Positions 43,755 through 52,813 of a stretch of 64,000 nucleotides of DNA are shown here, one piece after another; within the stretch, counting starts at the first letter, position 1, and the number at the start of each line of letters is the position of its first letter. The stretch is from assembly GCA_047600605.1 (NCBI GenBank), contig JASGKK010000001.1, positions 2,294,001-2,358,000 on the forward strand. The letters run 5' to 3'. The notes beneath the pieces were generated by a model. The model made no database searches and was not told where the DNA came from. It was given only the letters and a program-made list of their open reading frames with translations. Source of the DNA: CAYMZZ01 sp047600605 (GTDB taxonomy: Bacteria; Bacteroidota; Bacteroidia; Chitinophagales; Chitinophagaceae). Both the position numbers and the translations under genes were made by a program.

Positions 43755-44413
43755 ACAAACCTGTTATAATTAAGATGAATCAATATCTGATTTTTTCCCT
43801 CGCTGGCTGACTCCTGCAGCCATTGCCCTCCGGCCTGTTTTATTAACCCCGGCAGTGAAGAGGAAGCAGAAAGATGCCCCCAGGTCAGCGGCTTGCCACT
43901 GTAAAGCAGTTGTACATGTATACCTGTGTTATCTTCTTCTACCTGCAATGAATCAATGACGTTTTTGCGGCCCCGGTGAAGCTGTCTGAAAATTTTCAAT
44001 AATATACTGAATAAAAACAAACGAAGCTCTTTGCTTCCTTTGCAGTGGACCGCCTGTGCAGGGTGTTCCTGAAAATTTGCAGTTGGGAAATATCAATGTA
44101 ACTCCTGTTGCAACAAATCCCGGAAGCCCTGCCCCTCCTGCACGGCCAGTGGCCATTGCAATTGCTGGCAATGCCGGCGCAGATCCCGTATGGCCTGGCC
44201 GATAAGCTCGCCCGACTTTTCATCCTGAGGCGCGCCCGGCTGTAATAATTGAATACGGGCCAGACTAAGCAGTTGTGCCGTATTCTCATACACTTCCTTT
44301 ATCACCTCTTCGATGCAATGATCCAGAATGGCCTGCCTGGAAGATAACATCCGGTTCTGCAACAGAAGTTCTCTCTGTGAACGGATTACTTTCATATAGC
44401 AATAATAGCTCAT
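43751..44413 (-). pseudogene. Degenerate histidine kinase interrupted by an in-frame TGA
   Basis: Two open pieces (44413-44093 and the stretch down to 43751) lie in the same frame and are separated only by a TGA at 44093-44095. Together they give about 220 codons, the layout of a small cytoplasmic NarL-partner kinase: dimerisation helices (VYENTAQLLSLARIQLL, ELIGQAIRDLRRHC), then an ATPase-like half (ELRLFLFSILLKIFRQLHRG, LPGLIKQAGGQWLQESA). The phospho-acceptor position holds Tyr42 (VYENT) where the family has His (IHDNI). The N-box Asn and the DNGxG motif are also missing. So it had lost catalysis besides being truncated. The stop overlaps the response regulator start. Confidence 0.72.
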
Positions 44414-44476
44414 TGATCTCGTCGAACAGACGTGAAAAACACTGGAAAGCTGAAAGTATAAAATTGTGTTAAACAG

Positions 44477-45383
44477 CTACTTGCTGCTCTGGGCGACTAT
44501 ATCGTCTTCAATTACAGGCCCATATTCGGGCTGCCACTCGTGGCGCCAGCGCCGGTGTGTCCAGAGGTAATTAGACGGGTTTTGCCGGATAAATTTTTCC
44601 AGCGCCTGCTTGTAAAGTACGGTCAGTTGCTCCGGGGTGTAGGCACTACCCTCTTCGGTGATAGGAATGGTCCGGTATGCGTAATATCCTCTCTTTATCC
44701 GTTCAAAACCCACAAAGACCACAGCTGTGTTGTTTTTTACAGCACCTTTTGCAGGACCTGTTACAAAAGGCGCCGGCTGCCCAAAATAACGCAGCCAGTA
44801 GCCGCGTGAAGCATTGGAAGGATTCTGATCTGCTGCCAATCCCAGTACATACTGCTGTGAAAAAACGTGGTGCATACGTCCTGTAAACTGGCGGGTCGAT
44901 ATTAGAATAGTACCGTAGCGGCTGCGGGTTTTATAAAAGATCCGGTCAAATATCTTGTTGCCGATTGGCGCATACACCCCTACAAAGGGGATCTTCATAC
45001 GACGGGCATATACGATATTGGCAAACTCCCAGTTAAACTGGTGCCCCACCATTATATGAATGTTATATCCTTTTTCGATCAGCTGATTGATATAATCAAT
45101 ATCGATCTGACTACGCCGTGCAGCCTGCTTTTCGCTCATGGAGATGAGCTTGATCGAATTCAATAAATGTATCTGTAAACTGACGGTAAAACTGGCGGGC
45201 AATTTTTTCCCGCTCTTCCTCCGTTTTTTCAGGAAATGCAATAGACAGGTTATGCATCACCACCTTTTTCCGGTATCCTTTTACCCTGTACAGGATAAAC
45301 CAGGCAAAATCAGATAACAGGTAAAGCACCCCCAGCGGGAGCAATGATACCAGGTAAAGCAGTCCATACACTACATAATACAT
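44477..45383 (-). pseudogene. Frameshifted LpxL/HtrB-type lipid A acyltransferase
   Basis: Two overlapping minus-strand frames encode one protein of about 300 residues. The first piece (from 45383) holds the N-terminal membrane anchor and lead (MYYVVYGLLYLVSLLPLGVL, NLSIAFPEKTEEER, FTDTFIE). The second (to 44477) continues with IKLISMSEKQAARRSQIDID, the acyltransferase motif GHQFNWEFANIVYARRM, then LGLAADQNPSNASRGYWLRY and WTHRRWRHEW. The catalytic His and the downstream substrate motifs are intact. The break is at about 45158-45163, where GAATTCGATC carries one base too many; removing one restores the family reading ES/TIKLIS. Late acyltransferases of lipid A are usually important, so a sequence error is quite possible. 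Confidence 0.8.
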
Positions 45384-45390
45384 AATCGTG

Positions 45391-45398
45391 CAAAGATA
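45391..45398 (-). promoter_or_regulatory. Candidate -7 box for the acyltransferase gene
   Basis: TATCTTTG on the minus strand matches TAnnTTTG, only seven bases before the ATG at 45383, implying a very short leader. No -33 element at 19 bases. Confidence 0.35.
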
Positions 45399-45401
45399 AA
45401 C

Positions 45402-47000
45402 TCAGAGCACGATGTTTTGCACCAATTCTGCTTTTGTGGGATAATCGGTAGTAAAATGCAATCCGCGGCTTTCTTTGCGGAACGAAGCACCTTTCACGAT
45501 CAGATAGCCAACGGTGATCTGATTACGCAATTCCAGTAGCTGTGGCGAAAGGGTGGCCTGCTGATACAATTGCTCGGTTTCTTCAAAAAGAAGGTCGAGC
45601 CGTTTCATGGCCCGTTGCAGGCGGATGGTGTTGCGCACAATACCCACATAGTCACTCATAACCTGTTGCAGCTCTTTGAGGCTTTGTGTGATAAGGATCA
45701 TTTCGCGCGGATTGGATGTGCCTTTGGCACTCCAGTCGGGTACACTGGTTTCCCAATGACCCTGTGGCAGGTTTTCGGTTACGTCCAGGAAGCAGCGGTG
45801 AGCAAATACCATGGCTTCCAGCAACGAATTGCTGGCCAGCCGGTTGGCCCCGTGCAGACCGGTACTGGCACATTCTCCGCAGGCATGCAGATGACGGATA
45901 GACGTACGGCCCCATTCATCGGTCTTAATACCTCCGCAGCTATAGTGTGCTGCCGGTGCCACGGGGATCATCTGCTGACTAATGTCGATGCCAATACTCA
46001 AGCACTTCTGATAAATGTTGGGGAAATGTTCTACAAATTTTTCCCGGTCAAAATGCCGGCAATCCAGCCATACATGTTCGGTACCGGTACGTTTCATTTC
46101 GCTATCGATGGCACGGGCGACAATATCACGTGGTGCCAGATCCTTCCGTTCATCGTAGCGCTCCATAAATGCTTCACCTTCTTTATTGCGCAGGATACCT
46201 CCATCGCCCCGTACGGCTTCCGTGATCAGAAAAGCCTGTCCGCGGAGGCCCGGTTCATATAAAGCTGTGGGATGAAACTGGATGAATTCCATATTCTCAA
46301 TCCGTCCCTTGGCCCGGTATACCATGGCTACACCATCGCCCGTAGCAATGGAAGGGTTGGTTGTGGTGCGGTATACCTGTCCATTGCCTCCTGTAGCCAG
46401 CAGGGTGGTGCGGGCCAGTATCTTCTCAATCTGGTTGGTTTCGAGATTAAGTGCATATACGCCGTAGCAGGTAATATCCGGCGATGCCTTGGTGATCAGA
46501 TAACCCAGGTGATGCTGGGTGATGATATCAATGACAAAAAAGTGTTTGATGATCTTAATATTGGGCTGGCTGTATACCGCTTCCAGCAGGGCACGCTCCA
46601 TTTCCCAACCGGTTATATCTTTATGATGAATGATCCTGAATTCGGAGTGTCCTCCTTCTTTGCCCAGTTTATAATCACCATCTTTTTCTTTATCGAAACG
46701 GGCACCCCATTCAATAATTTCCCTCACCCGGTCGGGGCCTTCTTTTACCACGATCTCCACCACCTGTTTGTTGCAAAGGCCATCACCCGCTATGAGCGTA
46801 TCCTCAATATGTTTTTCAAAACTGTCTTTTTCCAGGTCGTTGACCACTGCCACACCACCCTGAGCATATTTTGTATTGGTTTCATCGGCTGCAGCCTTGG
46901 TCATCACCAATACCTGTTTGTCGGGAAAACGGTTAGCTACTTTCAGCGCATATGTCAATCCGGCTATTCCGGAGCCTACCACCAAAAAATCTGTCTGCAT
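45402..47000 (-). CDS. nadB: L-aspartate oxidase
   Basis: Flavoprotein of about 532 residues that oxidises L-aspartate to iminoaspartate, the first step of de novo NAD synthesis with NadA. The FAD-binding start is TDFLVVGSGIAGLTYALKVA. Substrate and family motifs follow: NTKYAQGGVAVVND, EGGHSEFRIIHHKD, HPTALYEPGLRGQAFLITEA, VAPAAHYSCGGIKTDEWGRT and GANRLASNSLLEAMVFA. An ATG three codons upstream (47009) is also open, but the promoter at 47018-47047 would leave almost no leader for it, so the ATG at 47000 is preferred. No nadA or nadC adjoins. Confidence 0.96.
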   Translation of the reverse strand: MQTDFLVVGSGIAGLTYALKVANRFPDKQVLVMTKAAADETNTKYAQGGVAVVNDLEKDSFEKHIEDTLIAGDGLCNKQVVEIVVKEGPDRVREIIEWGARFDKEKDGDYKLGKEGGHSEFRIIHHKDITGWEMERALLEAVYSQPNIKIIKHFFVIDIITQHHLGYLITKASPDITCYGVYALNLETNQIEKILARTTLLATGGNGQVYRTTTNPSIATGDGVAMVYRAKGRIENMEFIQFHPTALYEPGLRGQAFLITEAVRGDGGILRNKEGEAFMERYDERKDLAPRDIVARAIDSEMKRTGTEHVWLDCRHFDREKFVEHFPNIYQKCLSIGIDISQQMIPVAPAAHYSCGGIKTDEWGRTSIRHLHACGECASTGLHGANRLASNSLLEAMVFAHRCFLDVTENLPQGHWETSVPDWSAKGTSNPREMILITQSLKELQQVMSDYVGIVRNTIRLQRAMKRLDLLFEETEQLYQQATLSPQLLELRNQITVGYLIVKGASFRKESRGLHFTTDYPTKAELVQNIVL

Positions 47001-47017
47001 AGCATTCATTGAGGCAT

Positions 47018-47047
47018 CAAATTTAATGGAAGCATCCCGGAAGGCAA
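47018..47047 (-). promoter_or_regulatory. nadB promoter
   Basis: Minus-strand TTG (47045-47047), an exact 19-base spacer, and TAAATTTG (47018-47025) give the full Bacteroidetes -33/-7 pattern just before nadB. Confidence 0.6.
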
Positions 47048-47059
47048 TCAGGTTGCCCG

Positions 47060-47440
47060 TTAATTTGCCGGCGCCGTATAGGTCACTATATCAATTCCCA
47101 CACCGTTGGGATCCACGATGGCAAAATGCCGGTCACCCCAGGCCTCATCCCTGATCGGTATACGCACGGGCACACCCATTTTCCGGATACGCTCATATAC
47201 GACATCCACATCGGGTACTTCAATGGTCAGAAACATGCCCTGCCCTGCAAAAGCGGGCCTGAACAGGGTATCCTGCGAAGGATGCTCCGGTTGCAGAAAG
47301 GCCAGTTGCGATTCGCCACCGGGGCTATGCATCAATATATACCAGTCTGACTCAAATACAATCCCAAAACCAAGTACCCGGCTATAAAAATCACGGCTCT
47401 CCTCCAAATGAGGAGTAATAATGCCTGCATTCAGTTTCAT
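47060..47440 (-). CDS. VOC family (glyoxalase/bleomycin resistance-like) protein
   Basis: Protein of 126 residues from MKLNAGIITPHLEESRDFYS, a typical vicinal-oxygen-chelate start. The two beta-alpha-beta-beta-beta units are visible, with FESDWYILMHSPGGESQLAF and ending HFAIVDPNGVGIDIVTY. The frame is open to 47527 and the extra 29 residues resemble a signal peptide (MWSLLVVVLLAG), so an exported version cannot be excluded; the domain itself begins at the chosen start. Enzymatic role unknown. Confidence 0.82.
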   Translation of the reverse strand: MKLNAGIITPHLEESRDFYSRVLGFGIVFESDWYILMHSPGGESQLAFLQPEHPSQDTLFRPAFAGQGMFLTIEVPDVDVVYERIRKMGVPVRIPIRDEAWGDRHFAIVDPNGVGIDIVTYTAPAN

Positions 47441-47555
47441 AGTAATTGACTTTTTAATGATCGGTTCTTTGGTGGTGCCCGCCAGCAATACCACTACCAG
47501 CAGCGACCACATGGAATAACGATTCATAGCCCCAGGGAAATAAAAGGTGAAACAA

Positions 47556-48008
47556 TTATTGTACGATACCTATCTGTACCTCGGTAACGTTATGAGCGGG
47601 ATATTCCATATCGATCAGCAGATACTGTTCCCTGCATACACCACTCATCTGCTGCCCGGTACTTTTTATTTCATCGATCAGCCGGTCATAGGTTTCGTAG
47701 AGATGTTCCCAGGGGCCCTGATGCATTGTTGCAAACCCGGTAAACTCCGGCAGTTTTCTGAAATCGAATACAGAAGGCTGAGTGAGTTTTCCCATTACAG
47801 GCAGGGCTATTTCCAATGTAAAAACGGTATCGGGTTTACCGTCGGCTCCGGTATAAATCCACTGCATCGGAGCTGCAGGCATCAGCCCCTGGCGGGCTGC
47901 CTCCTGGTAAAGATCGCGGGCTACCGTAATGACATGTTTTCCCAGATCTGACAGCGTAGTCTGCGTGCTGAAAACAAGAGCAGTAAGAGAAGGCATTGTC
48001 TTTTTCAT
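47556..48008 (-). CDS. GyrI-like / AraC effector-binding-domain protein
   Basis: About 150 residues from MKKTMPSLTALVFS; an ATG nine codons upstream is possible. It looks like the stand-alone SOUL/GyrI-like small-molecule-binding fold used in AraC effector domains: LGKHVITVARDLYQEAARQG, MQWIYTGADGKPDTVFTLEI, FATMHQGPWEHLYETYDRLI and a final LIDMEYPAHNVTEVQIGIVQ. The typical conserved Glu is present in the last strand region. It lies between a VOC gene and a WYL-type regulator, both minus-strand, but the 82-base gap upstream does not prove an operon. Confidence 0.72.
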   Translation of the reverse strand: MKKTMPSLTALVFSTQTTLSDLGKHVITVARDLYQEAARQGLMPAAPMQWIYTGADGKPDTVFTLEIALPVMGKLTQPSVFDFRKLPEFTGFATMHQGPWEHLYETYDRLIDEIKSTGQQMSGVCREQYLLIDMEYPAHNVTEVQIGIVQ

Positions 48009-48090
48009 GTTGCTTTGTTGTTTGTTACAATGCAAAGCAAATGGGCAATAGTGACAGCCTTATGTCAGCATCTATTGCGGCGATAAAAAA

Positions 48091-49074
48091 TTATTTATAA
48101 TGTAGGTTTAGCTCCTGCAGCAGGGTCTGTACATGTTGCTGCAGTGATTCAGGATGCTCAATGCGGGCGGCATTCGTATACATGAGCAACCACCGGGCAA
48201 GCGAATCGATGTGAGCGGAAAGAAACCGCATGAAAATACGTCCGTCACGCTCTTCTTCAGACACATAGCCGTAATAATATTTCTGGGAAAACATATAACG
48301 AGCCATCTCCTTATCAAAACTAATGACGACTTCCGTAAGCTCCCGTTCACGTTTCAGCTGTCCCATATACTCCTGCAGCGAAGGATGTGCCGAATCATCA
48401 AACCGGGTATCCATAATCTGTAGCCGCCTGATACGATCCATCCTGAAATCGCGGTAATCCTGTCGCAGTCTGCACCAGCCTATAAAATGCCAGGCCTGGC
48501 TATAATGTAAAAGCCCGATAGGCTCGGCCTGTCGTTCAGTAGTTTCTTCTTTATAAGCTGAATAATACTGGATGGTAATAACTCTTTTTTCAACGATAGC
48601 CTTACGCATAGCCGAAAGATGAAGTTCCATGCTATCGTCAACAGGCACCGGACCTGTTTGTACAGCTACACGGCTGTCCAGTTCTTCCACAAATTCCTTA
48701 TCGGTAGACCGCAGTACAGCCTTTATTTTGAAAAGAGCTGATTCAAAATTCCGCTTATCCTGCTGGTCGGCAAACTTCTCCGCAAATTTGCTGATCAGTA
48801 TCAGTGCAGCAGCTTCGTCCTGTGTGAACATGACCGGCGGCAACCGATAGCCTTCCATTACAGAATAACCAATACCGGCTTCACCAATCACGGGCACACC
48901 GCTTTCGTCCAGTGCCTTGATATCGCGGTATACCGTACGCAGGCTAAGCCCAAAGCGATCAGCCAGTTCCTGGGCCGTCACTCTTTTCTTGCTCTGGAGA
49001 TGCACCAATATGGCATGTAGCCTGTCTACCCGATTCACTGTTGAAGTAATTTGAGAACGAAGATACAGACTCAT
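48091..49074 (-). CDS. WYL-domain transcriptional regulator (YafY-type)
   Basis: Protein of 327 residues. An N-terminal HTH_11 winged helix (RVDRLHAILVHLQSKKRVTA, LADRFGLSLRTVYRDIKALD) is followed by a WYL ligand-binding domain (VITIQYYSAYKEETTERQAE, LLHYSQAWHFIGWCRLRQDY) and a C-terminal WCX region (VVISFDKEMARYMFSQKYYY). Regulators of this type respond to nucleic-acid or small-molecule ligands. The ATG overlaps the stop of the lysoplasmalogenase gene by one base (TAATG); a GTG 12 codons in, before NRVDRL, is an alternative start. Target genes unknown. Confidence 0.92.
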   Translation of the reverse strand: MSLYLRSQITSTVNRVDRLHAILVHLQSKKRVTAQELADRFGLSLRTVYRDIKALDESGVPVIGEAGIGYSVMEGYRLPPVMFTQDEAAALILISKFAEKFADQQDKRNFESALFKIKAVLRSTDKEFVEELDSRVAVQTGPVPVDDSMELHLSAMRKAIVEKRVITIQYYSAYKEETTERQAEPIGLLHYSQAWHFIGWCRLRQDYRDFRMDRIRRLQIMDTRFDDSAHPSLQEYMGQLKRERELTEVVISFDKEMARYMFSQKYYYGYVSEEERDGRIFMRFLSAHIDSLARWLLMYTNAARIEHPESLQQHVQTLLQELNLHYK

Positions 49075-49787
49075 TATTCTCTCGGCGCAGCCTGGCGGAG
49101 ATAGCGGAGAATACCACCAATAATGAGCAATTGCGCCAACCCGTAAGTAAGCATAACAATTGCACCGGCAGCATTAAATGAATAATAAAATTTATTAATT
49201 GCCAGCACCGAATCCGATAATACGAAAAGCAATGCGCCAATCGCAATCTCCCGGCCGGCCCTGCCCATACCTGCAAACGCAAACTGTGCAGCCACCAGCA
49301 GCATCACACTGATCACCAACCCATATACCCGTACCGGCCACAGCAATGTATCCAGATGGGGAGTCAGCATATACAGAAGGCTGCCATAGTAGGCCAGCAG
49401 CAGGATAGCGATCCAGCTTTTGATCTGTGTGCCCAGATGATGCATGAGCCGGTAAAAGAAAAAGATATAACATACATGCGCCAGCAAAAAAGCACCCAGT
49501 CCCAGCATAAAGAACAGGCTGTTTTTACTTTCCAGCATCAGTAATACATCTCCCATCCAGGAAAAAATCAGTGCCGCTGCCACCAGTCCTTTCAGCAGGG
49601 GGCGCATCGCTCCTGCCTGCATCAGAAACCAGGCCAGCAATACCGGCATCAGGAGCGGCTTGCTGATATAACGCCATTCGTCGAGCCGCAGCCAGCCCAG
49701 CAGGATATCAACTGCCAGTATAAAAAGAAATAATAACGGCAGCCATTCTCCCTGTCTGTCTTGTTTAGTAGCGGACGGTATAGACAT
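49074..49787 (-). CDS. YhhN/TMEM86 family lysoplasmalogenase-like membrane protein
   Basis: Integral membrane protein of 237 residues from MSIPSATKQ (an ATG nine codons upstream also exists; both overlap the end of the preceding lipoprotein gene). About seven to eight hydrophobic helices are visible, with the family motifs YISKPLLMPVLLAWFL and FSWMGDVLLMLE that carry the acidic residues of the active site. Members hydrolyse the vinyl ether bond of lysoplasmalogens or act in membrane lipid turnover; substrate here is not proven. Confidence 0.87.
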   Translation of the reverse strand: MSIPSATKQDRQGEWLPLLFLFILAVDILLGWLRLDEWRYISKPLLMPVLLAWFLMQAGAMRPLLKGLVAAALIFSWMGDVLLMLESKNSLFFMLGLGAFLLAHVCYIFFFYRLMHHLGTQIKSWIAILLLAYYGSLLYMLTPHLDTLLWPVRVYGLVISVMLLVAAQFAFAGMGRAGREIAIGALLFVLSDSVLAINKFYYSFNAAGAIVMLTYGLAQLLIIGGILRYLRQAAPRE

Positions 49788-50556
49788 ATTTTTCGGGATG
49801 TTGGTAAATATCAAGAAGGCTGCCTTTCTGCTCCAATACCAATCCGTCTGCCGAAGTGGTGAGGCTGGAACCTTTTACTTCTTTTGCTTTATTGGGCAAT
49901 TTGATACGATTCACAAAACTGGCTGATCCAAACATACTTTGCGCCATCTCATCTTCGAGGTCAAGTGTCTTTTTCATATCTGCCATGGCTGCATCATATT
50001 TCTCTTTATCAAGCACACAGCTTATGAGGCCTTTACTATAGTTGCAGGTAAAATAGTTCGGGAAAATGGATCCGAAAATATTATCGTTCTCTCTTTTTGA
50101 TTCCGGCTGCTCTTCATCCGGTTTTCCCAATTCCGTCTTTGACATCGCCTTATCAAACACCTGATCAAATTCTTTTGAAGACATGATCCGGTTGATCTCC
50201 TGCAACTCATCTGTGTTTTTGAAAGGAGCCAGCACTCTCATCCGAAATACATTATCATCTGAGTTTATCTTAAGCCCCAATGTGATATTACGCAACAATT
50301 CCTTTTGACGTGCAGTGAGACTGCTGCTTGTATCGGTAAAGCTGCTGAAGCGGATAGTGGAATCCAGGTTTACCTTTTCCTTTTCATCCGACTCGCTTTG
50401 TTTCATGGATTTAAGCGCCTGGATCATTTGTCCCATGTCTACGACAGCCTCGAGCTGTCCGGATCCGTCTTTTTCAATAGTAGTAGTCGTTTCTGTTTCA
50501 ATACAGCCGATAAGCATCATGATCATCAGCAGGCAGCAGGCAAGAATTTTTCGCAT
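49765..50556 (-). CDS. Lipoprotein of unknown function
   Basis: Protein of 263 residues with signal peptide MRKILACCLLMIMMLIGC, lipobox LIGC. The mature part begins with a run of Thr and acidic residues (IETETTTTIEKDGSGQLEAV) and is largely helical and charged, with a Cys pair near 175-185 (YFTCNYSKGLISCVLD). I recognise no family with confidence; similar Bacteroidetes lipoproteins have been left uncharacterised. The 3' end overlaps the lysoplasmalogenase gene, so both share a transcript and a link to membrane lipids is a weak inference. Confidence 0.75.
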   Translation of the reverse strand: MRKILACCLLMIMMLIGCIETETTTTIEKDGSGQLEAVVDMGQMIQALKSMKQSESDEKEKVNLDSTIRFSSFTDTSSSLTARQKELLRNITLGLKINSDDNVFRMRVLAPFKNTDELQEINRIMSSKEFDQVFDKAMSKTELGKPDEEQPESKRENDNIFGSIFPNYFTCNYSKGLISCVLDKEKYDAAMADMKKTLDLEDEMAQSMFGSASFVNRIKLPNKAKEVKGSSLTTSADGLVLEQKGSLLDIYQHPEKYVYTVRY

Positions 50557-50592
50557 AATAAAGTTGGTATGGTTTCCAAAGATAATCAGGAA

Positions 50593-50620
50593 GGCGCAAA
50601 GAGCGCAAAGTGACGCAAAG
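50593..50620. repeat. Short tandem GCGCAAAGA-type repeat
   Basis: Three near-identical units GCGCAAAGA, GCGCAAAGT and GACGCAAAGA stand in tandem upstream of the lipoprotein gene. Part of the phrase-like intergenic set. Confidence 0.5.
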
Positions 50621-50640
50621 AGTGCATTTCCTCCCCATCC

Positions 50641-50727
50641 TCAAATCCATTAGCACACTGGCACATTAATCACATTAGCACATTCCATTTCCCCTATCTT
50701 CAAATTTTCAAATCACCAAATCTTCAA
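50641..50727. repeat. Phrase-like repeat, GATTTGAAGATTTG / AATGTGCTAATG family
   Basis: The segment contains TTAGCACATT words followed by CTTCAAATTTTCAAATC and CCAAATCTTCAAATC. Its reverse complement matches the words at 57643-57740, in the same order relation. It reaches the ispG stop codon. Confidence 0.6.
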
Positions 50728-50728
50728 A

Positions 50729-52729
50729 TCATTTCTCCACCCACGCATCATTTTCTTTCAGCAATGCGATCAGCTCATCGACGGCTACTTCACTGTTTAC
50801 ATTCCTTTTCACCACTTCTTTTCCTTTATAAAGGGTGATTTTGCCGGGGCCACTGCCTACATAGCCAAAATCGGCATCGGCCATTTCGCCGGGCCCATTT
50901 ACAATACAACCCATTATAGCGATCTTAACACCTTTGAGGTGATGTGTAACCGCGCGGATACGAGCTGTTGTTTCCTGCAGGTCAAACAGTGTACGGCCGC
51001 AGCTGGGGCAGCTGATATACTCTGTTTTTGAAATACGGGTGCGGGTTGCCTGCAATATCGAAAAGGCGGTATTATTGGTAAACTGGTAAATATCATTTAC
51101 AGGCAAATAAGTGCGTCCGGAGGTTTGTAGGTTGTCCATAGTAGCACCGGAAGAATAACCCAGGCAGATGCCATCTCCCATACCATCGAGCAGCAGGGCG
51201 CCTGTTTCGGTTGCGAAATGAATGAGGTGTTCGTCGGGTGAATGGCCGGCACTATCGGTGATCAGGATGACCGGATTATGTATGCCCTGTTCTTCTACAT
51301 GAATAAAAAGAGAGCGGACTGCCTGCATGGCATTTTGTGCCTGGCTGCTGAAGCAGAGTACTACGGAGGGGTCATTGGCGAGTTGTGGCAACCAGGGCTG
51401 GCTGGCAGCATCTGCATCCAGCATCACGAAGTTGAGTGCAGGATGCCTGTGTTCGGCCTGTACAAAGCCGCTATCTTCATAAATAGGATAAAAAGATGTG
51501 GGCTCGATATCCGTTCGCAATTGTACTTCCTGCCAGGTGGCCGGATAAACAATAACCCGCAATGTGCCGGGCAATGCAAATGCAGGCACCTGATGGCCGG
51601 TAAAAAAATAATCGGCGGCCCCATCGGCAATCGACCATTTGTCTGTGTCTTCATGATAGGTATAGCCAATACTTTTCAGGCTGGCCGGAGTGATTGTTTC
51701 CTGTTTACTCAAATCAGCCACCACCACAGGAACCTGTTTACCGCCTATATTACCTGTTTCAAAACTTTGCCTGCGGCGATAGGCAAACGGGTCATACGGC
51801 AGTTTTATTTTTTCCTGAGGCGCTGCATGAGCCGGTTGCTGCTCCTGAAGAGGATATCGTTTTACAAGATCCCTGCATACCGGTATTTCAAATTCGGGAT
51901 CCTCGGTGAGCGATACGCGGATAGTATCGCCAATACCATCTTCGAGCAGGCTGCCGATACCAATAGCGCTTTTTATACGGCCATCTTCTCCATCACCTGC
52001 TTCGGTCACGCCCAGGTGCAGGGGATAACATTCACCAAATTCAGTATGCATGGTCTGAATCAGCAGCCGGTAGGCCTGTACCATTACCTGCGGATTGCTG
52101 CTTTTCATACTGAGTACGATATTATGATACGATTCGCTGCGGGCAATACGCAAAAACTCCATAGCACTTTCTACCATACCTACCGGCGTATCTCCGTAGC
52201 GGCTCATGATACGATCGCTGAGTGAGCCATGATTGGTGCCTATGCGCATGGCGGTACCATATTCCCGGCAGATACGCACCAGCGGAGTAAACCGCTCGCG
52301 GATACGTTCTATTTCCTCTGCATAATCGGCATCAGAGTATTCGATAAGCTCAAATTTCTTTTTGTCTACATAGTTGCCGGGGTTCACCCTTACTTTTTCT
52401 ACAATGCGTGCGGCAATTTCGGCTGCATTGGGTGTAAAATGAATGTCGGCAACCAGCGGGGTACGGTATCCCCTTTTGCGCAGCTCATCGCGGATCAGCA
52501 GCAGGTTCTCTGCTTCCTTGCGCGATGGGGCGGTGATACGCACCAGCTCTGCTCCGGCTTCAATACAACGTATACTTTGCTCAACGGTAGCCAGTGTATC
52601 CATAGTATCGGTAGTGGTCATGGTCTGGATACGCACAGGATGATAATTGCCCAATAGCAGATCTCCTACACGTACCTCGCGTGTGGCAAGGCGCTGATAA
52701 TGTTGAATTGATTCAGTATACAATTGCAT
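50729..52729 (-). CDS. ispG: 4-hydroxy-3-methylbut-2-enyl diphosphate synthase, long form
   Basis: Iron-sulfur enzyme of 666 residues of the MEP isoprenoid pathway, converting MEcPP to HMBPP. The TIM-barrel half starts RREV..GDLLLGNYHPVRIQTMT and contains RITAPSRKEAENLLLIRDEL, VADIHFTPNAAEIAARIV, RVNPGNYVDKKKFE and GVTEAGDGEDGRIKSAIGIG. The long form, also found in plants and Chlamydia, has a large inserted domain (about 290-540). The [4Fe-4S] ligands lie in CPSCGRTLFDLQ and MGCIVNGPGEMADADFGYVG near the C-terminus. Length and motifs are complete. Promoter box at 52774. Confidence 0.96.
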   Translation of the reverse strand: MQLYTESIQHYQRLATREVRVGDLLLGNYHPVRIQTMTTTDTMDTLATVEQSIRCIEAGAELVRITAPSRKEAENLLLIRDELRKRGYRTPLVADIHFTPNAAEIAARIVEKVRVNPGNYVDKKKFELIEYSDADYAEEIERIRERFTPLVRICREYGTAMRIGTNHGSLSDRIMSRYGDTPVGMVESAMEFLRIARSESYHNIVLSMKSSNPQVMVQAYRLLIQTMHTEFGECYPLHLGVTEAGDGEDGRIKSAIGIGSLLEDGIGDTIRVSLTEDPEFEIPVCRDLVKRYPLQEQQPAHAAPQEKIKLPYDPFAYRRRQSFETGNIGGKQVPVVVADLSKQETITPASLKSIGYTYHEDTDKWSIADGAADYFFTGHQVPAFALPGTLRVIVYPATWQEVQLRTDIEPTSFYPIYEDSGFVQAEHRHPALNFVMLDADAASQPWLPQLANDPSVVLCFSSQAQNAMQAVRSLFIHVEEQGIHNPVILITDSAGHSPDEHLIHFATETGALLLDGMGDGICLGYSSGATMDNLQTSGRTYLPVNDIYQFTNNTAFSILQATRTRISKTEYISCPSCGRTLFDLQETTARIRAVTHHLKGVKIAIMGCIVNGPGEMADADFGYVGSGPGKITLYKGKEVVKRNVNSEVAVDELIALLKENDAWVEK

Positions 52730-52773
52730 GTAAGCAGAAAATTAAAGCGTATCCGGAAGCCGGTATGCGTCTG

Positions 52774-52781
52774 CAAAAATA
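52774..52781 (-). promoter_or_regulatory. Candidate -7 box for ispG
   Basis: TATTTTTG on the minus strand matches TAnnTTTG, 44 bases before the ispG ATG; no -33 TTG at the usual distance. Confidence 0.35.
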
Positions 52782-52813
52782 GCAAACATTGCTGAAGGCG
52801 GTCGAAAGCAGAT

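Noticed and set aside
47441..47527. Signal peptide-like extension of the VOC protein
   Set aside because: The 29 extra residues look partly like a signal, but VOC proteins are normally cytoplasmic and the domain starts right at the internal ATG; noted as an alternative only.
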